A DNA stretch of 64,000 nucleotides from Sphaerosporella brunnea. Its lineage: Eukaryota > Ascomycota > Pezizomycetes > Pezizales > Pyronemataceae. A program made the position numbers and the translations under genes. Each line of letters opens with the position of its first letter. Position 1 is the first letter of the stretch. The stretch lies in the NCBI GenBank assembly GCA_008704415.1, contig VXIS01000216.1, positions 1 through 64,000 on the forward strand, in the 5' to 3' direction. The notes beneath the pieces were generated by a model. It searched no databases and was not told the DNA's origin. It worked only from the letters and a program-made list of their open reading frames with translations. Below are positions 31,801-44,200 of the stretch, piece by piece.

Positions 31801-34800
31801 AACCCTCTACTCGTGCGACCACCGCCTGTAGAAGACTCATTAGCACCATTCACCCCCTTCAGCATCAATGATAAAGTCGTCACCGCAAAGGATGATGGCA
31901 CATCTCCGAGTTCACCGCTCGTACCGGCTGCAAGTGATCCTACCGTTGGCAACGGAGTTGAGGCAACGGCTGCCAGCGAGGTCTCTACTGATGTCGATTC
32001 GATTGCCACGGAGGTTGCCTGCGATCTACCCGAGGAACCTGTGGACGCCTCTGTGGAAACGCTAGCGCCCGTGCCAGTGGTTGTTATGAAGTCTCGGGAG
32101 GACCTTGGAACTCTTGAAGAGGAGATGGAAAAGCCTGCAGTCACTGAAGATATCGAGAGCGTTTCTGTTGCGGTTGAAGATGCCAATGAAGAAAAGAACA
32201 TCGAATGGGAGATCGACGTGGTTGAATTGGAGAAGGAAGTGGAATTTGCAGTTGAGGCTGCGGAGACTCCAATCCAAGCAGCTGAGCCTACATCTGGACC
32301 CCGGGAAGAGCTAGAGGTAGAAACTCCCACGGAGACTAGATCGGATAAGGCAGTGGAACCTGTTATGGAAGCTGAGTCTGTTATCGAGACCCCAATTCAA
32401 ACAGTAATTGAACAAACTCTGGAAGAGCCGGTAGTCGAGGCTGCCGCCGCAATTTCTCCCAATGATGGAAAAGTCGACGAGGCTTCAGCTACTAAAGAAG
32501 TCGAACAGCCTTCTTCGGAGACTAGCATGATCCAGGAGACTGTTCAGCTGGAAGCTGTGTCTGTGGATGCCGTTGAGGTCCCAGTCGAGGAGCCCGAAGT
32601 CGGTACTATCACCAGTGACATCAAGAAGGACGACCAGACAGTTGAGCACACGGATATTGCTGTCTTGGAGAACGCCATTGAGGAGACTATCGTGGAGACT
32701 ATTGACGCACACGTTTCTGGTCGGGAAACCGTGATTGAGAGCATTCAAGAGGCGGTTCCTCGTGCAGCAATCCCGGATGTTGCCAATGAAGCGGCAACTA
32801 TTGAAACTGCTCAGGGTTCCGTAACCATACAGGAAGAGGACGCGATGGAGACAGTGCAAGTTCCTGAAGGCAAAGAGGAACCGGCTATCATAGCTTCACT
32901 GGCCGTGGAAGTTAAGCCTAAAGTCATACCGGAAACTGGAGCAGTCGACGAGGCCGTCCAGGCAGTGCCTTCTGCTGCAGACAAAGAAATCGCTACTTCT
33001 GAAGGGGAAGAGACTCCTGTGGTTGACCAGTCAATCGAGCCTGAGATTGAAGCGCATACTGTGCCCACCGAGATTAAGCCGGCCACCGAGTCGCCCGCAT
33101 TACCGGTTCTTGAAGAGGTATGCATCTTGAAGCCGCGTGGACGTTGAAGCTTACGTGATTTTCGTGAAGAACCAAACCTCTGCAGCCTCCGAGATTGCGT
33201 CTCCGAAACCGACCAAAATCTCGAAGGTTCAGGCAGCCAAGATGATGTTTGAGACCCTCGCGGAAGGCTGTCCGATACCAAGCCTCGGCAACGTTCAGCC
33301 CACGCCTGCCAAAGAACTGCAGCGCATGCGCGTGCCTTCACCTGCAACCCAAGAGATCGAGATCATACCCGCGAAGGCCGTGCATAAAGAACTTGCGGAG
33401 TCTGAGGATTCAGCTGCGGCTGTGATTGACCAGACTGTTTCGGAGATCGAGTCACCTTCCGGAAGTGTAATATACGAGTCGGCGGACGAGTCTGATTATA
33501 GACTTCCCAGCGACGAGGACGATGACATTGTTTTAAATAATGCCGAAAGCTCGGTTGAAAGAGGAAGGGACAGGAAATACAGCAACGACTCCGACGATAG
33601 GAGGTCGGATATCGTGTTCAACTCCTCTCCTCCGAAGTTTGATATATATGATAGTCCGATGCTTCCGTCTCCGCGGCCTATCGACTCTGATTACAGTCCC
33701 GTCACTCCGTCTAAAGGCAGCCGTTACCTCCATGCATCCCCGCCGGGCGATGAAGAGGAGTCCTTTGACTATGACGAATTTGATGCACCGCCTGTCGTGG
33801 TTGCTGCGCCTGTTCGACCATCTCGTCCAAGCACGGCCGTGGCGACCGAGCTTCCCAGTATCATGGAGGCTTCGACACCACGTTCCATGCAGGAAGAGTG
33901 GGGAAGTCGCGCATCGGCTTTCCTCTCTATTGGAAACAAGCAATTACAGGCAAGCCCGCTCGCGGATCGCAGCCGCTCTATTGCGGATGAGGATGGACCA
34001 GGTCACAGGCCAGGAAAGTACAAGTTGAGGGGACCGAAGCCCGCCAGAAGGCCGTTGCAGCCTTTCTTGGCCATAAAACAGGCCACCGCTGCTTCCCAGG
34101 TAGGCTCACTCAATGTGGGGGCGTACAATGATGCTAATTCCAAGCAGTCCAGTGATGATTCGCGCCAAAGCTCGCCGAAGCTACCTGAAATCGACGGGGC
34201 GCACTCTCTGCAGCCCAGCACGCCGACTGGGTCCGGGAACCAGAGCTTCGGCCCAGATAACAGCCCAGCCGCAAGCGATCTGTCCGCAAACGATGATCCG
34301 TTCCATTCTGGCCCTACCACACCCGATTTAGATACACCCCCTCAGCAATCCATCAGGATTCCCAAGCGACGAGGTATCAAAGCGCAGCCCACCATGGGCT
34401 TGCCGAGGCCTGCCAGTCGACAACGCGCGTACGAAGACCGGCCGTGGCTCGAGAACTCGGTTGCAAGTGTCTCGGATAACTGGCCATCGACACCCGTCAG
34501 AGATACTGCCGCCGAGTTGGACCAGAAAATCAACGAGCTTCTCATGACCCTACCACAACAAGTCAAGCTCACGGCATCTAACTTGCAAAAGCTCAATGAA
34601 CAGAGTAACGACAAGAAGGGCGCCAGCCACCGTCCTTTGAACATGTCGCGATCTAGCATTCCGGCCCCAAAGTCCGCTACCTCGGAGCGGTCGTCTGGTG
34701 CCTCGGCACATTCGCGGACCAAATCCCGCAAGCACATCTCGCAGGGCGACATCCAGTGCTACCATTTGCACCGAAACGACGACGCGCCTCCTATGAAGTT

Positions 34801-35986
34801 GTATGTGCGTCTGGTCGGCAACTCCAGGCTGGTCTGCCGTGTGGGTGGTGGGTGGAGCGATCTTGAGGAGTATCTCAAGGAATGGGCGCTACACCATGGA
34901 AGTAAGATGCACGCCGTTAGTGAGAGCAAGGTCGAGATCCAGGAAATCCCCAATGTGCGTGGTGTTCGCCACCATTCCAGCAATTCTAGCATCGGCAGCC
35001 GATACCGTAGCCCGACGCCTCCTAACAACCACCTGCGCAGTCCCACTCCTTCCTATGGCAGCCGTCCCGGTAGTTCCGCGGGTCGCCCTGGAAGCTCTAT
35101 AGGAGCCCGGCCTGGAAGCTCAATGGGTGCTCGCCCAGGTAGTTCCATGGGAGGCCAGCTTGGTAGCTCCATGGCTCGTCCTAAAAGCTCGGCAGGTGAC
35201 TATGGAAAGCGCAATGTTTCACCAGCGTTAGCAGTTACCGCTCGGCCCGTGCGCCAGCTTCCGCAACGCGCCATCTCGCCCGCCTTCGACAAAACTCAGG
35301 GCCCATCCGCAGCGATGAGAGGGCCCAAGACTCCCACGACCACTAACTCCCCACGGCAAGGCTTGACCCCGCCATCGCATGGACTCAGCCCTCCCTCCCC
35401 TGACTCTCCGAGGAACTCTCGTCCTGCATCCCGCGCGAGTGGATATTCGCGCCCGCAATCCTCCGCCGGTAAACGTCCGGCTAGCCGTCTGAGTTTCTCC
35501 GACATGGACGAGTCCCAGCGTCCCCAACTCGGTCTTGCGGGCCCGCACGGCAAGAGCAAGAACGTCACGCCCGAGCATGCGGCGTGGGTCGAGGGCATGC
35601 TCGGCCAGGTGCGAAAAGCGTCCTCTGAAGCGAGAGGAAGAAGTGCAATCTACACTTCTGACGCTGAGGATGAAGCGTTGTCTCCCGAGTCTGCGGTGGC
35701 CCCAGTCGAAGAAAGACGCCGGTCTAGAAGTCTTGTGCACAAGGAGCTGGAGAGCGCGCCTAGGGGGCCTGGGAGACAGAGAGGCTTGAGTTTTGGTGGG
35801 AGCATTTCTGTCGCCAGCACTGCTGGCACGGTCGGTGAGCCCGAGCCGTTGAATGTCCCCCGCGTTAGAGGAGGCTCTCAGGCGCCGCCGGAGACCAGGA
35901 GGGTTTATATCAAGCGCGGAGATGGGGGGATTGTGAGAGGTGGACGCAGGGGAAGTGTTAGCGGTGGTGGGAATGGGAGAGCCTGA
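28807..35986 (+). CDS. Giant GAR (GAS2-related) domain protein (about 2,355 aa)
   Basis: Exons: 28807-29836, 29897-33117 and about 33170-35986, with introns of 60 bp (GTACGT..branch GCTAAC..ACAG) and about 52 bp (GTATGC..GAAG). The summed length is a multiple of three. Residues 1-120 are Pro/Ser-rich and basic. About 120-620 form a helical region (starting TDPLLSRLTPTALREM), with coiled-coil-like Glu/Arg stretches. About 700-1400 is a repetitive acidic Val/Glu/Pro-rich region. The GAR domain is at about residues 1945-2010 (YHLHRNDDAPPMKLYVRLVG..LVCRVGGGWSDLEEYL). A basic Ser/Arg/Gly tail with RPGSS repeats follows. GAR domains bind microtubules in Gas2 and spectraplakins, so a cytoskeletal or cortical role is likely. 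The N-terminal half might be Kar9-like, but I could not confirm that. The acceptor of intron 2 could instead be 33193. Confidence 0.85.
35062..35196 (+). repeat. RPGSS-type tandem repeat within the GAR-domain gene
   Basis: Six to seven degenerate units coding for (A/G)RPGSS(M/I/A)G are consecutive in the Ser/Gly/Arg-rich tail of the encoded protein. Such basic, serine-rich repeats often assist microtubule binding; that role is inferred here. Confidence 0.7.
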
Positions 35987-36439
35987 TTGATTTTGAGGAG
36001 GTTGGTTATCGGAGTTGTGGGAATGAATGAATGAGGTGCATTGCTCGGTGTTCCGGTTGCATGCGGTTATTGTTTTGTTTGTTTTCCTTTTTATTCCACT
36101 ATCAGATTGGTGCCACTGGTTTTTGCGGCTTGGTATTCATTCGGGGCGTCGTGGGTTTTGCAATTAGGTTTTTGTTTAGGGAAGGTAGGAAGGCAGGAGG
36201 ATGCGAGAAGCCGGGTGGTGGGAGCAGAGATACATATAACATACATGATGGAATTGATGGAACGGAAAGCCACGGAGATGGGAAATGTAATTTTACGATT
36301 TTAAGGAAATGGAAACGGCTATAATCTTGGTATTTGATTCACTGTGCCTGGGCGGGCCATCTTAGCCTTTGAAGATGGTAGTGGAAGCGGGGAGAAGCAA
36401 ACAGAGAGGGCGAAAAAAGAAAAACAGAAAAAATAACAC
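35987..36439. other. 3' flank of the GAR-domain gene
   Basis: No gene seen. T-rich sequence after 36060 could hold the transcript end. A-runs at 36413-36436 would give T-runs downstream of the minus-strand tRNA-Gly, fitting RNA polymerase III termination. Confidence 0.45.
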
Positions 36440-36519
36440 TGATTCAGCCGGGATTCGAACCCGGGTCAGGCGCAGTGTGCGATTGGCAAGCGCCTATGAT
36501 ACCCCTACACTACTGAATC
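36440..36519 (-). tRNA. tRNA-Gly(GCC), second copy, with a different 9-nt intron
   Basis: Same acceptor stem, D-arm, anticodon stem and T-arm as the gene at 27191-27270. The anticodon is GCC and the intron after position 37 reads ATCGCACAC instead of TTAGCATTC. Poly-A runs on the plus strand just beyond the 3' end act as T-run terminators on the minus strand. Confidence 0.93.
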
Positions 36520-37089
36520 TTGAAGGCTCCTCATGATTTGCAACTGTCAACCTGAGTGAGAAGGTATTTCCGACCATATTTATCGGCCGTAGCTATGACC
36601 GTCGACAAAACCTGTTTGTTTTTGGACGGACCGAGATGGAGTGTTTGCAGTTAAAGATACAGACAGACGGCTCTAGATTTTGCTATTGGATATGGTGCAG
36701 ACGGCCTTAAACTGACCCGTCGGCGGTGGTGGAGACGGCAACTACTGTTTATAATAAATTGATCACCACGTGAGAACTCTGGGGAAACAGCCCTCCCGTC
36801 CCCTAAATAAGATGCGCTCTGTAAGACTGAGGCGCTGGCTTCCACCAGTCGCGCCATCTTGTGATGTTATTGAAGTCGGGGAAATTTTGAGCGACAGGTT
36901 GGTTTGAGGCCACCTGCACCATACCGTGCATAAGCATAAACTTTAGAGCGGTGTATTTAAACCTCAGATTGTTTTTTTCCTGTCTTTGATCAGTACCATG
37001 CGACTGTAAATGCCCGGCGCGAATATTTACGAGGGCCTCCTTCCCTCGGAGAAGCAGAAGGGCATGCAGCCATCGCTGGCAAAAAACGA
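36520..37089. other. Interval between two tRNA genes
   Basis: No supported coding sequence. Near its right edge an A-run (37081-37086) supplies a T-run terminator for the minus-strand tRNA-Asn. Confidence 0.45.
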
Positions 37090-37178
37090 CTCCTCCGGGT
37101 GGGCTTGAACCACCAACCTCCTGATTGCGTTGCGTATAACTAACAGTCAGACGCGCTAGCCAATTGCGCCACGGGGGA
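37090..37178 (-). tRNA. tRNA-Asn(GTT) with a 15-nt intron
   Basis: On the minus strand: acceptor TCCCCCG against CGGAGGA (one C-A mismatch), discriminator G. D-arm GGCGCAATTGGCTAGCGC, anticodon arm TCTGA CTGTTA..A TCAGG with anticodon GTT, T-arm GGTGG TTCAAGC CCACC. The intron GTTATACGCAACGCA sits after position 37. The exons are the same as in the copy at 52506-52586. Confidence 0.9.
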
Positions 37179-37301
37179 TTCTGTTTATGCAGGTGATTGT
37201 AGGGTGGATAGATCAAACATTTGCGAGAGGAAGAGAAAGCGAGAGAAGTGATTTATATATTGAAAAACGCTACCACCTAGCAGTATCGTCGTTGGATAAC
37301 T

Positions 37302-39326
37302 CTATTTCCCGGACTTGGCCCTATCCATCACGCCGCCCCTCCCGAACAAAGGGTATGGCCACCCCACCGGTACTCCACCACCCGGAATCGGCATTCCGTT
37401 CCTAACCACCTCCCCCGTCTCCTCCGGGAACACGGGAGCGTCCCTCCTGACTTTTGCGGCGGCGCTGGGCTGCGCAACGCCGTTGACACAGTACGCCGCG
37501 TCGAGCTGCAGATTCGAGCAGTCGTTCAGGATCTCGGGGTTCCACAGCTGGAACTGTGCAAATGTGATGCCGAAGCGGTTTTCGAGCAGCGCGCAGTAGT
37601 CGCCGCTCTGTATTGTGTAGTACTCGTAGCACTCATCCGTTGTTCCTGGGCTAGATGAGCATAGGTGGTCATGAAAGGGAGGAGGGGGGGGTTACCAGAG
37701 GCTTCGTTGGTCGGTGCGGTTACAACTGTTGACGTCGAGGTCGCGTTCCAGTCGGACGTCGGCTGGACGCAGTAATAGACACCCGCCAGGAGGTTTGAAC
37801 ATGAAGAGTCGATGCTGGGGTTTATCTGTTCGAAGAGGCCCAAGGCAATAGTTTGGTTGAGGGCAACTAATTGGCAATAATCTCCCTGATAAACTGAGTC
37901 AGCCGCCAGTTTGTTACCGCATTAGAGACCCGAAACGTGGGGGGGGAGGAACTTACGGCTTGCACTTCATACCATCTTCCGCAGTCCCTTGTCGTGCCTT
38001 TGCCCGCTGGCGTTAGCCGCCTGGTAGGTGAATACAGACATGAGATATATGGATATACGTACCACTAGCCACAGCACCGGGCGGTGCAACGGTGGTGCTG
38101 GCATAGATTGCTGTTTGCGTGACGGTTGCTCCCGCAATCGTCGTTCCGGTCCACGTTGCGCCTCCCGGTGGGCTGAGGCAGATGTTCGTACCGGCTATGA
38201 GATTGGTGCAGTAGCTGTAAAAAGATTAGCCAAACAGTCCGATGTTCCGAGCGTTGGGCAGGACGTACTCGTTCAAAAAGGGATTGAAGGCGAGTAGCTG
38301 CGGGTAAGTGATATTGTTTGCAAGAGCGATAGCAGCGCAAGTATCTCCCGAGACCGGCTGATACGTTTGGCAAGTCTGGGGGAGACAGATGGTAGCGCCC
38401 AGCAGGAGGTCTGAGCAATCGGGAAGAAGCCCATTGAGGATAATCAGACTTCCAGTGGCAACGTTTTCTTTCTGCGCAATGACTTGACAGTTATCGCCTG
38501 ATACAACGGTGTAGTAGTTTCTGTTCGCAGGTTAACGGCGTGCGCTGAAGCGCGGTGTATAGAGCGAAGCTCACCCAGAGCCGCATCCGCCGGTATAGGC
38601 AGTGCCGGGAGCTGCATAATTCGGGAGACTCGTCACATTGGTTGTGAGGGTCGGTATGGCAGTGGGATAGCTCAGCCCGCACTGGCTTTGGATCTCTGAC
38701 CACTGCGAGGCCAGATCGCTGTCATAATTGGAGTACGGAGTGCCTTGGACCTGGCGGAAATACTGGATCACGCAGCTGGAACAAAGCTGGCTTTGAGGCA
38801 GACCTGTTCCGGACTGGTCCGTCGTCGAATTGGCAAAAAGGGCAGATAGATAATCTTTCGCAGTCAGCTCCGCCTTTCAACGGAAAAGGAAAACAACTCG
38901 TGGAGCCGTACCGGTGCAATACTGGCCGGTGTTTTGGTCTTCCAAGCAGGTGAGGTTGTACGTGGAGTACGCCCACTCTCCAAAATGTGTTGCTGGAAGT
39001 CCCGGGTAAGGCTGGGGATCGTTGGCACATGCGGTGCTAACGTTCGCAATGTAGGAACTCAGAGAAGTGCCGCATGCTGGGGCGCAAAGCACCTCTTGCA
39101 ATGTCGAGTTTCCGATGGGAGCATAGTAATCGGTTCGCATGAAGGTAATGAGCGTGGAATCGCAATTGACAGCGCCCAGCATGGCGTCTACACAGCCAGA
39201 CGAGACATTGGCGACGTCAGGACCGAGATCACTCAGGTCGGTTCTGTTGGGGAAGAAGAAGCTGTCCGCCGCCGCAGAGCGGAAGAGCTCAACGCCAACA
39301 AAGATGGCGCAAAAGAAAGACTTCAT
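37302..39326 (-). CDS. Secreted multi-LysM protein (560 aa, four LysM domains)
   Basis: Seven exons on the minus strand: 38912-39326, 38575-38854, 38269-38520, 38063-38214, 37957-38006, 37696-37885 and 37302-37645. They sum to 561 codons. A signal peptide (MKSFFCAIFVGVELFRSAAA) precedes a Cys-rich, N-glycosylation-site-rich domain of about 200 residues. Four LysM domains follow: YYTVVSGDNC.. (about 233-280), TYQPVSGDTC.. (283-332), WYEVQAGDYC.. (377-425) and YYTIQSGDYC.. (456-503), then a short Gly/Pro tail. LysM domains bind chitin oligomers. Fungal secreted members shield hyphal chitin or dampen chitin-triggered responses of hosts, or guard against the fungus's own chitinases. It is divergent from the chitinase at 41232, a pairing known for subgroup C chitinases. 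Intron edges are inferred from frame continuity. Confidence 0.88.
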
Positions 39327-41231
39327 TTTGGAGTAAGGAGCGATTCCACGATGAAGGAGTGACTGTGGGATAACGGACGACCGGTTTGAAGGGCGACGCC
39401 AGCTCTTGAGAGTGATATCGAGCACGTTCGAAGAGCCATTGCCCCACCATGAATACTTGCATACCAAAACTTACCAGTCCCCATGCGTAACCACAAGAGG
39501 GAGGTGGCACACCAGACCCGGTGAAGGCGGGTTCGGTGCCTAATGGGGTTCGGGCGGCCGTGCATACTCTAATACCCGAATTTCATCAAACTGTACCTGC
39601 ATTAGCAAGTAATCATGCTAGATCTACATAGCGGTACTAACTGTACTTCCCTCCGAACCACTTCCGGTTGCTTCCCTTCAAGATCTGAGACAAGATACAA
39701 GGCGTCATAGATACCGCTTCCAGTTCAACTGGGTGCTTTCCGCTCCACCTTTCCGGGGACCACGGCTCCAGCTCTGGCCTGATTGGGCACGGAATGTTTG
39801 GCGGACCGAAGGTGAAACGGATGCCTTAATCACAGGCCCAACTGAGAGCTTCCGCTTTCATCCCGAGCCCTGATGAATGGTCGACAAATTCGCTCACGAG
39901 GCTCGTCTGAACATAACTTGAAATCGTTTGCATCAGCAATTTAATCCAGGGGCTGCCACCGCGAACTGGTGGTCAGCGAATTGAGGAATGTACACCGGAC
40001 AACAGAGTACCTTGTCGTGGCGAAGATTTAAGCTTCTCTTGGCCCCCCAGCTATTACATTTAGGCCTATGTAGGCCTAGTACCGGGCGAGGGAATTGAGG
40101 GCCTGATTAAAGATGAGTGATCACCCCGCTTTCATCCCCACATGGAATATTCCCTGCACGCAGTAACACAAGTGTTTCTGGACGTCTGGATCGAGTGATA
40201 TCAGAAGAATACAGGCAGGAAATAAGTATCATCCGTGGTACTCCGACTCTCGTGTAACTGCAACAAATTTCCCGATCTCAAGCGTGTAGGGATAGATAAT
40301 ATACACGGTAGATATAAGCCGCGGCCCCGTAGTGGCGGCTAAGTGTATCAACAAAGCTTTTCTAGGCTACCAGTTGAATGCTTAGCATAGCATTAATCAA
40401 CTTCCGTGAGGTCGAGGAATTACAGGGTAACGGGAACAGCCGCTGCCAAGGAAATATTCCGGGTAAAGTTATTCCGGTGTGAGAATACTTAGTAGTCAAG
40501 TCATCGCGCTGGCACAAAAAAAATCACGCAGCTTTGAGAAGAGTACCATGTAGTCCAGCAAGATTGTAAAATTTACCGGTACCCCGGCATGATAGCTCGC
40601 ACCAACATGGCATCGATTACTAAACATTAACCGGAAATCTTGGCCTGCTAGGCACCAGCCTCGGATACATATCGATATGCTGATATCAGGGGGTGTTTTT
40701 ACAAAACAAGAATGTAGCCTCCCTCTCGTACGACATCACCCTCCCTGCACTGTGCAAAATTAATTGGTAAATTGGAACACCGGTCTTTTGCGAATTACCG
40801 CCCGGAAGAACAGACAGCCGCTGTCCTTCCGGGACTTGGGTAAACCGCGGTCATAAGCGCGGCCTCAAATGGCAGCTGCCACCGAACATTGCCTAACCGG
40901 AGCCCTTATGCAACTCTGATTACTTTGCATTCCTTTACCGATGGTCCTTCGGGGGTTCAATCTAAATAATAGACATCCGGTGAGCGGTCTGACTGTCCAT
41001 GGATCTACTCGATAGTACCGTAAACGAATTTTCCTCCGTGTGATAGCCCCACTGCGATGCTTTACAAGTTCTCCCTCATCATCAATGTTGCCCCACCGTT
41101 GTTCCTTTCTTTGAGGACTTCACCACGCTCTCTAGAGCCCGCTCACTTCAGTCTCTCATTCACTCATTCACTCATTCACTCATTCACTCTTTTTTTGTGT
41201 GATCTATTGAATAATCGCTGCTCTGTTCGCC
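39327..41231. promoter_or_regulatory. Shared 1.9-kb divergent promoter region of the LysM and chitinase genes
   Basis: No coding sequence is visible between the two start codons. A CCCGGAAG / CTTCCGGG inverted repeat lies at about 40800-40835. Part of 40195-40300 resembles 24045-24175. The chitinase leader has four copies of the octamer CATTCACT at 41157-41189. Divergent transcription from one region would allow coordinated control; no specific factor site is claimed. Confidence 0.5.
41157..41189 (+). repeat. Octamer tandem repeat (CATTCACT, about 4 copies)
   Basis: Perfect 8-bp period directly upstream of the chitinase start codon, within the likely 5' leader. It is a short minisatellite that may vary in copy number between strains. 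Confidence 0.85.
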
Positions 41232-44200
41232 ATGCAGTGGCGCAACATCTTTGTTACGACGCTCAGTGTCTTAGTACTTGGAGCTCTTGCTCAAGATCCC
41301 TTTGCCTGGTGAGCGCATTAGTTTGTACCCTGGGCCGGCTTGAATACTGAACAGAAGTGTCTGCAGTTCGGCCACTCAGCCATGTAAAATCGGTTGTTGC
41401 GGTAAAAACAACGTTTGTGGACTTGGACCAAACTATTGTGCTCCCGAGAAGTGAGTGATACAAAGCAAACTCTCCCCTCCACGGATACACCAGCTAAGCT
41501 TTGACAGCTGTCAAAACTCTTGCGATGCAAAGTCCGATTGTGATCCAGGCTGGGGTTCCCAGTGGTCCTCACGGGAGAAATGCCCTCTCAACGTCTGCTG
41601 CAGCAAGTTTGGTTTCTGCGGTACCACTTCAGACTTTTGCGGAACCGCAACGGTAAAACAACCCTCATGCAGTGGCACTTCCTCCAACCAGCGAGTCGTG
41701 GGCTATTATGAGGGTTGGGCTCAAACGAGAGCGTGCAATGACAGTATGTTTTCTCGTACGTCGCGCTGCTGTGATGACATTCACTGACGGGGAAAATACA
41801 GTGCTTCCGGAGAATATCCCATTCAGCGCCTACACGCATTTGAACTTTGCCTTTGCCTTCATTGACCCCAACTCATATGCTGTTGCGCCCATGTCCGCCG
41901 GCGATGTCGACCTGTACACCCGCTTTACTGGCCTCAAGCAAGCAAATCCCGGTCTTCAGACCTGGATCGCAATCGGTGGATGGTCAATGAAGTGAGTATC
42001 TGGTATCCAGGGAAATCTTTCGTAGTGTATCTCTGACAATCCGTGTCTTCTCCAGTGATCCGGATCAGCCAACCCATTCGACGTTTTCCGAGCTTGCAGC
42101 CTCGTCCAGCGCACAAGCGGCTTTCTTCAAGTCCTTATTGACCTTTATGAGCACTTACGGCTTCGACGGCATTGATATCGACTGGGAGTATCCCGGGGCC
42201 CCCGAGCGTTCAGGAAATACCGCCGACTTCGCAAACTACGTCTCCTTCCTCAAAAACCTCAAAAACGCCCTGGGCTCGAGCGGCCACAATTATGGGCTCA
42301 GCATCACCCTCCCTGCCTCCTACTGGTACCTGCAGAACTTCGACATCGTGAGCATGGAGCCAATCGTTGATTGGTTCAACATGATGTCTTACGATCTCCA
42401 CGGCACCTGGGACAGCTCGGACCCGTACATTGGCCCATACATCGGCGCTCACACTAACCTCACCGAGATTGACCAAGCGCTGGACTTGCTGTGGAGGAAC
42501 AACATCGATCCAGCCAAGGTCACCCTGGGGTTGGGTTTCTATGGAAGATCGTTCACTCTTGCAAACCCGTCATGCAATACTCCCGGCTGCCCTTTCACCG
42601 CCGGCGGTAATCCCGGAAACTGCACCCAATCAGCCGGAACGCTTTCGTATTCGGAGATCGAAGCTGTCATTTCTGCCGGGGCAACGGTGACGCTGGACGA
42701 GACTGCGGCGGTGAAGATGGTAACCTGGGGTACCGACCAGTGGGTCTCCTACGACGACCAAGAGACCCTGAAAATGAAATACGATTACGCCAACAAGCGA
42801 TGTTTGGGCGGCATGATGGTGTGGGCGGTTTCCACCGATGACTTCCTCGGCACCGCAGCAGCCGCGTTGAGTGCTGCCACCGGAAGGACTGGGTTTACCC
42901 CGTCGCTACTATCGGTCAAGTCGGAGCCTATTGGACAATGTGTCTGGGGTGAGTGCGGTAGGGACTGTCCGCCTGGCCTTAGTCCGGCCCAACGGTCGGA
43001 CGGAAAGAACCGCGGAAATGCGGGCATTTACAACGGGTGCAGCAACGGCCAGACCAGAGACTACTGCTGGTGATTTGTTTTCTCATTCCAGATTCGATGA
43101 GCTTAGAGCGCTGATTCTGTCATGGCAGCCCAAGCAACGATGTTCCCACTTGCACATGGCGTGGAACAGCCCCGTTCTGCAATGGCAAATGCCACGATGG
43201 AGAAGTCGAGGTCACCTCGGATAACAAAGCCACGGGCTCATGTGAGTTCCTCCCCAGCTTCAAATACCGAGATTCAGTCCGAAGCTAATTCGATATGCAG
43301 CCTGCTGGACTGGCCACAAAGTGCTCTGTTGCCAGCAGACCAAATCGGATCAAGCCATCGGGGCATGTCATTGGGAAGGCTCTGCGCCAATCTGTGCTAT
43401 CGCCCCTTTAATATGCCCCATTTGCTTCTATAACTCAGCGTCTTGCCCATCGGACAAACCATACAAACTCACAACCGGCAAGGATGGGGACGGAGGTGAA
43501 CAATCTTGCTGGTACAATGGTGGCTGGAAGAGTATGTGCTGCAGCACCCCTGTGCCGTTCCAGAACTGTGTCTGGTAAGTCAAAAGGAATCTCCCGGAGT
43601 AGAACCGTAACTGATGTCCTGCCAACAGGGGACAATCCAGCGGAACATGGACACAATGGATCGATGCCAACCCTATTCTCAATCTCTTCGGTGTTGGAAA
43701 GGACTGTAAGGGAGAGTGTCCAGTCGGCAAGGTTCCTGTTGCCATGGACGGCACAGGCTGTAGAACCGGAAAGTCCTACTTCTGCTGTGATGATCCAAAC
43801 CCACAGGTCACCGTATGACCACCGAGCTCTCCCGTGATTTATCGAGCCACCCACTAATCGCAACATCTTACAGGATCCACCAGTAACTAATGACAATCTT
43901 TGTGCCGTCCCCTCGAGCCAGTGGCCCACCAGTGGAGAACTTGACTCAGATGGAGACCCACATCACTTTATCGAATACTACCCCTACGAAGACGATTGCT
44001 GGGTTTCGGGAGAGGGCGCAGATAGTGGTGATCCAGACGACGATACCAACCTGCTGAGACGAGACAGCGAGGTCATCCCACTGTTCACCGACGACTACGA
44101 CTCGGATGAGGACTCCGAACTCACCCCGCGCTATGCCCTGTGGGTGCGTCGCGACTCAGTATACTCCAAACTCGTGACCCGTGCCGGTGGGTCCGGCCGG

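Noticed and set aside
31128..32330. Long Ser-rich minus-strand open frames (about 190-210 codons)
   Set aside because: They are antisense shadows of the acidic Glu/Val/Pro repeat region of the GAR-domain gene, whose codon bias creates open Ser/Thr-rich frames on the other strand.
43073..43433. Chitinase ending at TGA 43071-43073 with a separate small gene after it
   Set aside because: Splicing at 43070-43128 keeps the conserved Cys-rich reading (CCPSNDVPTCTWRG) and links all later exons in frame, so one gene is more likely.
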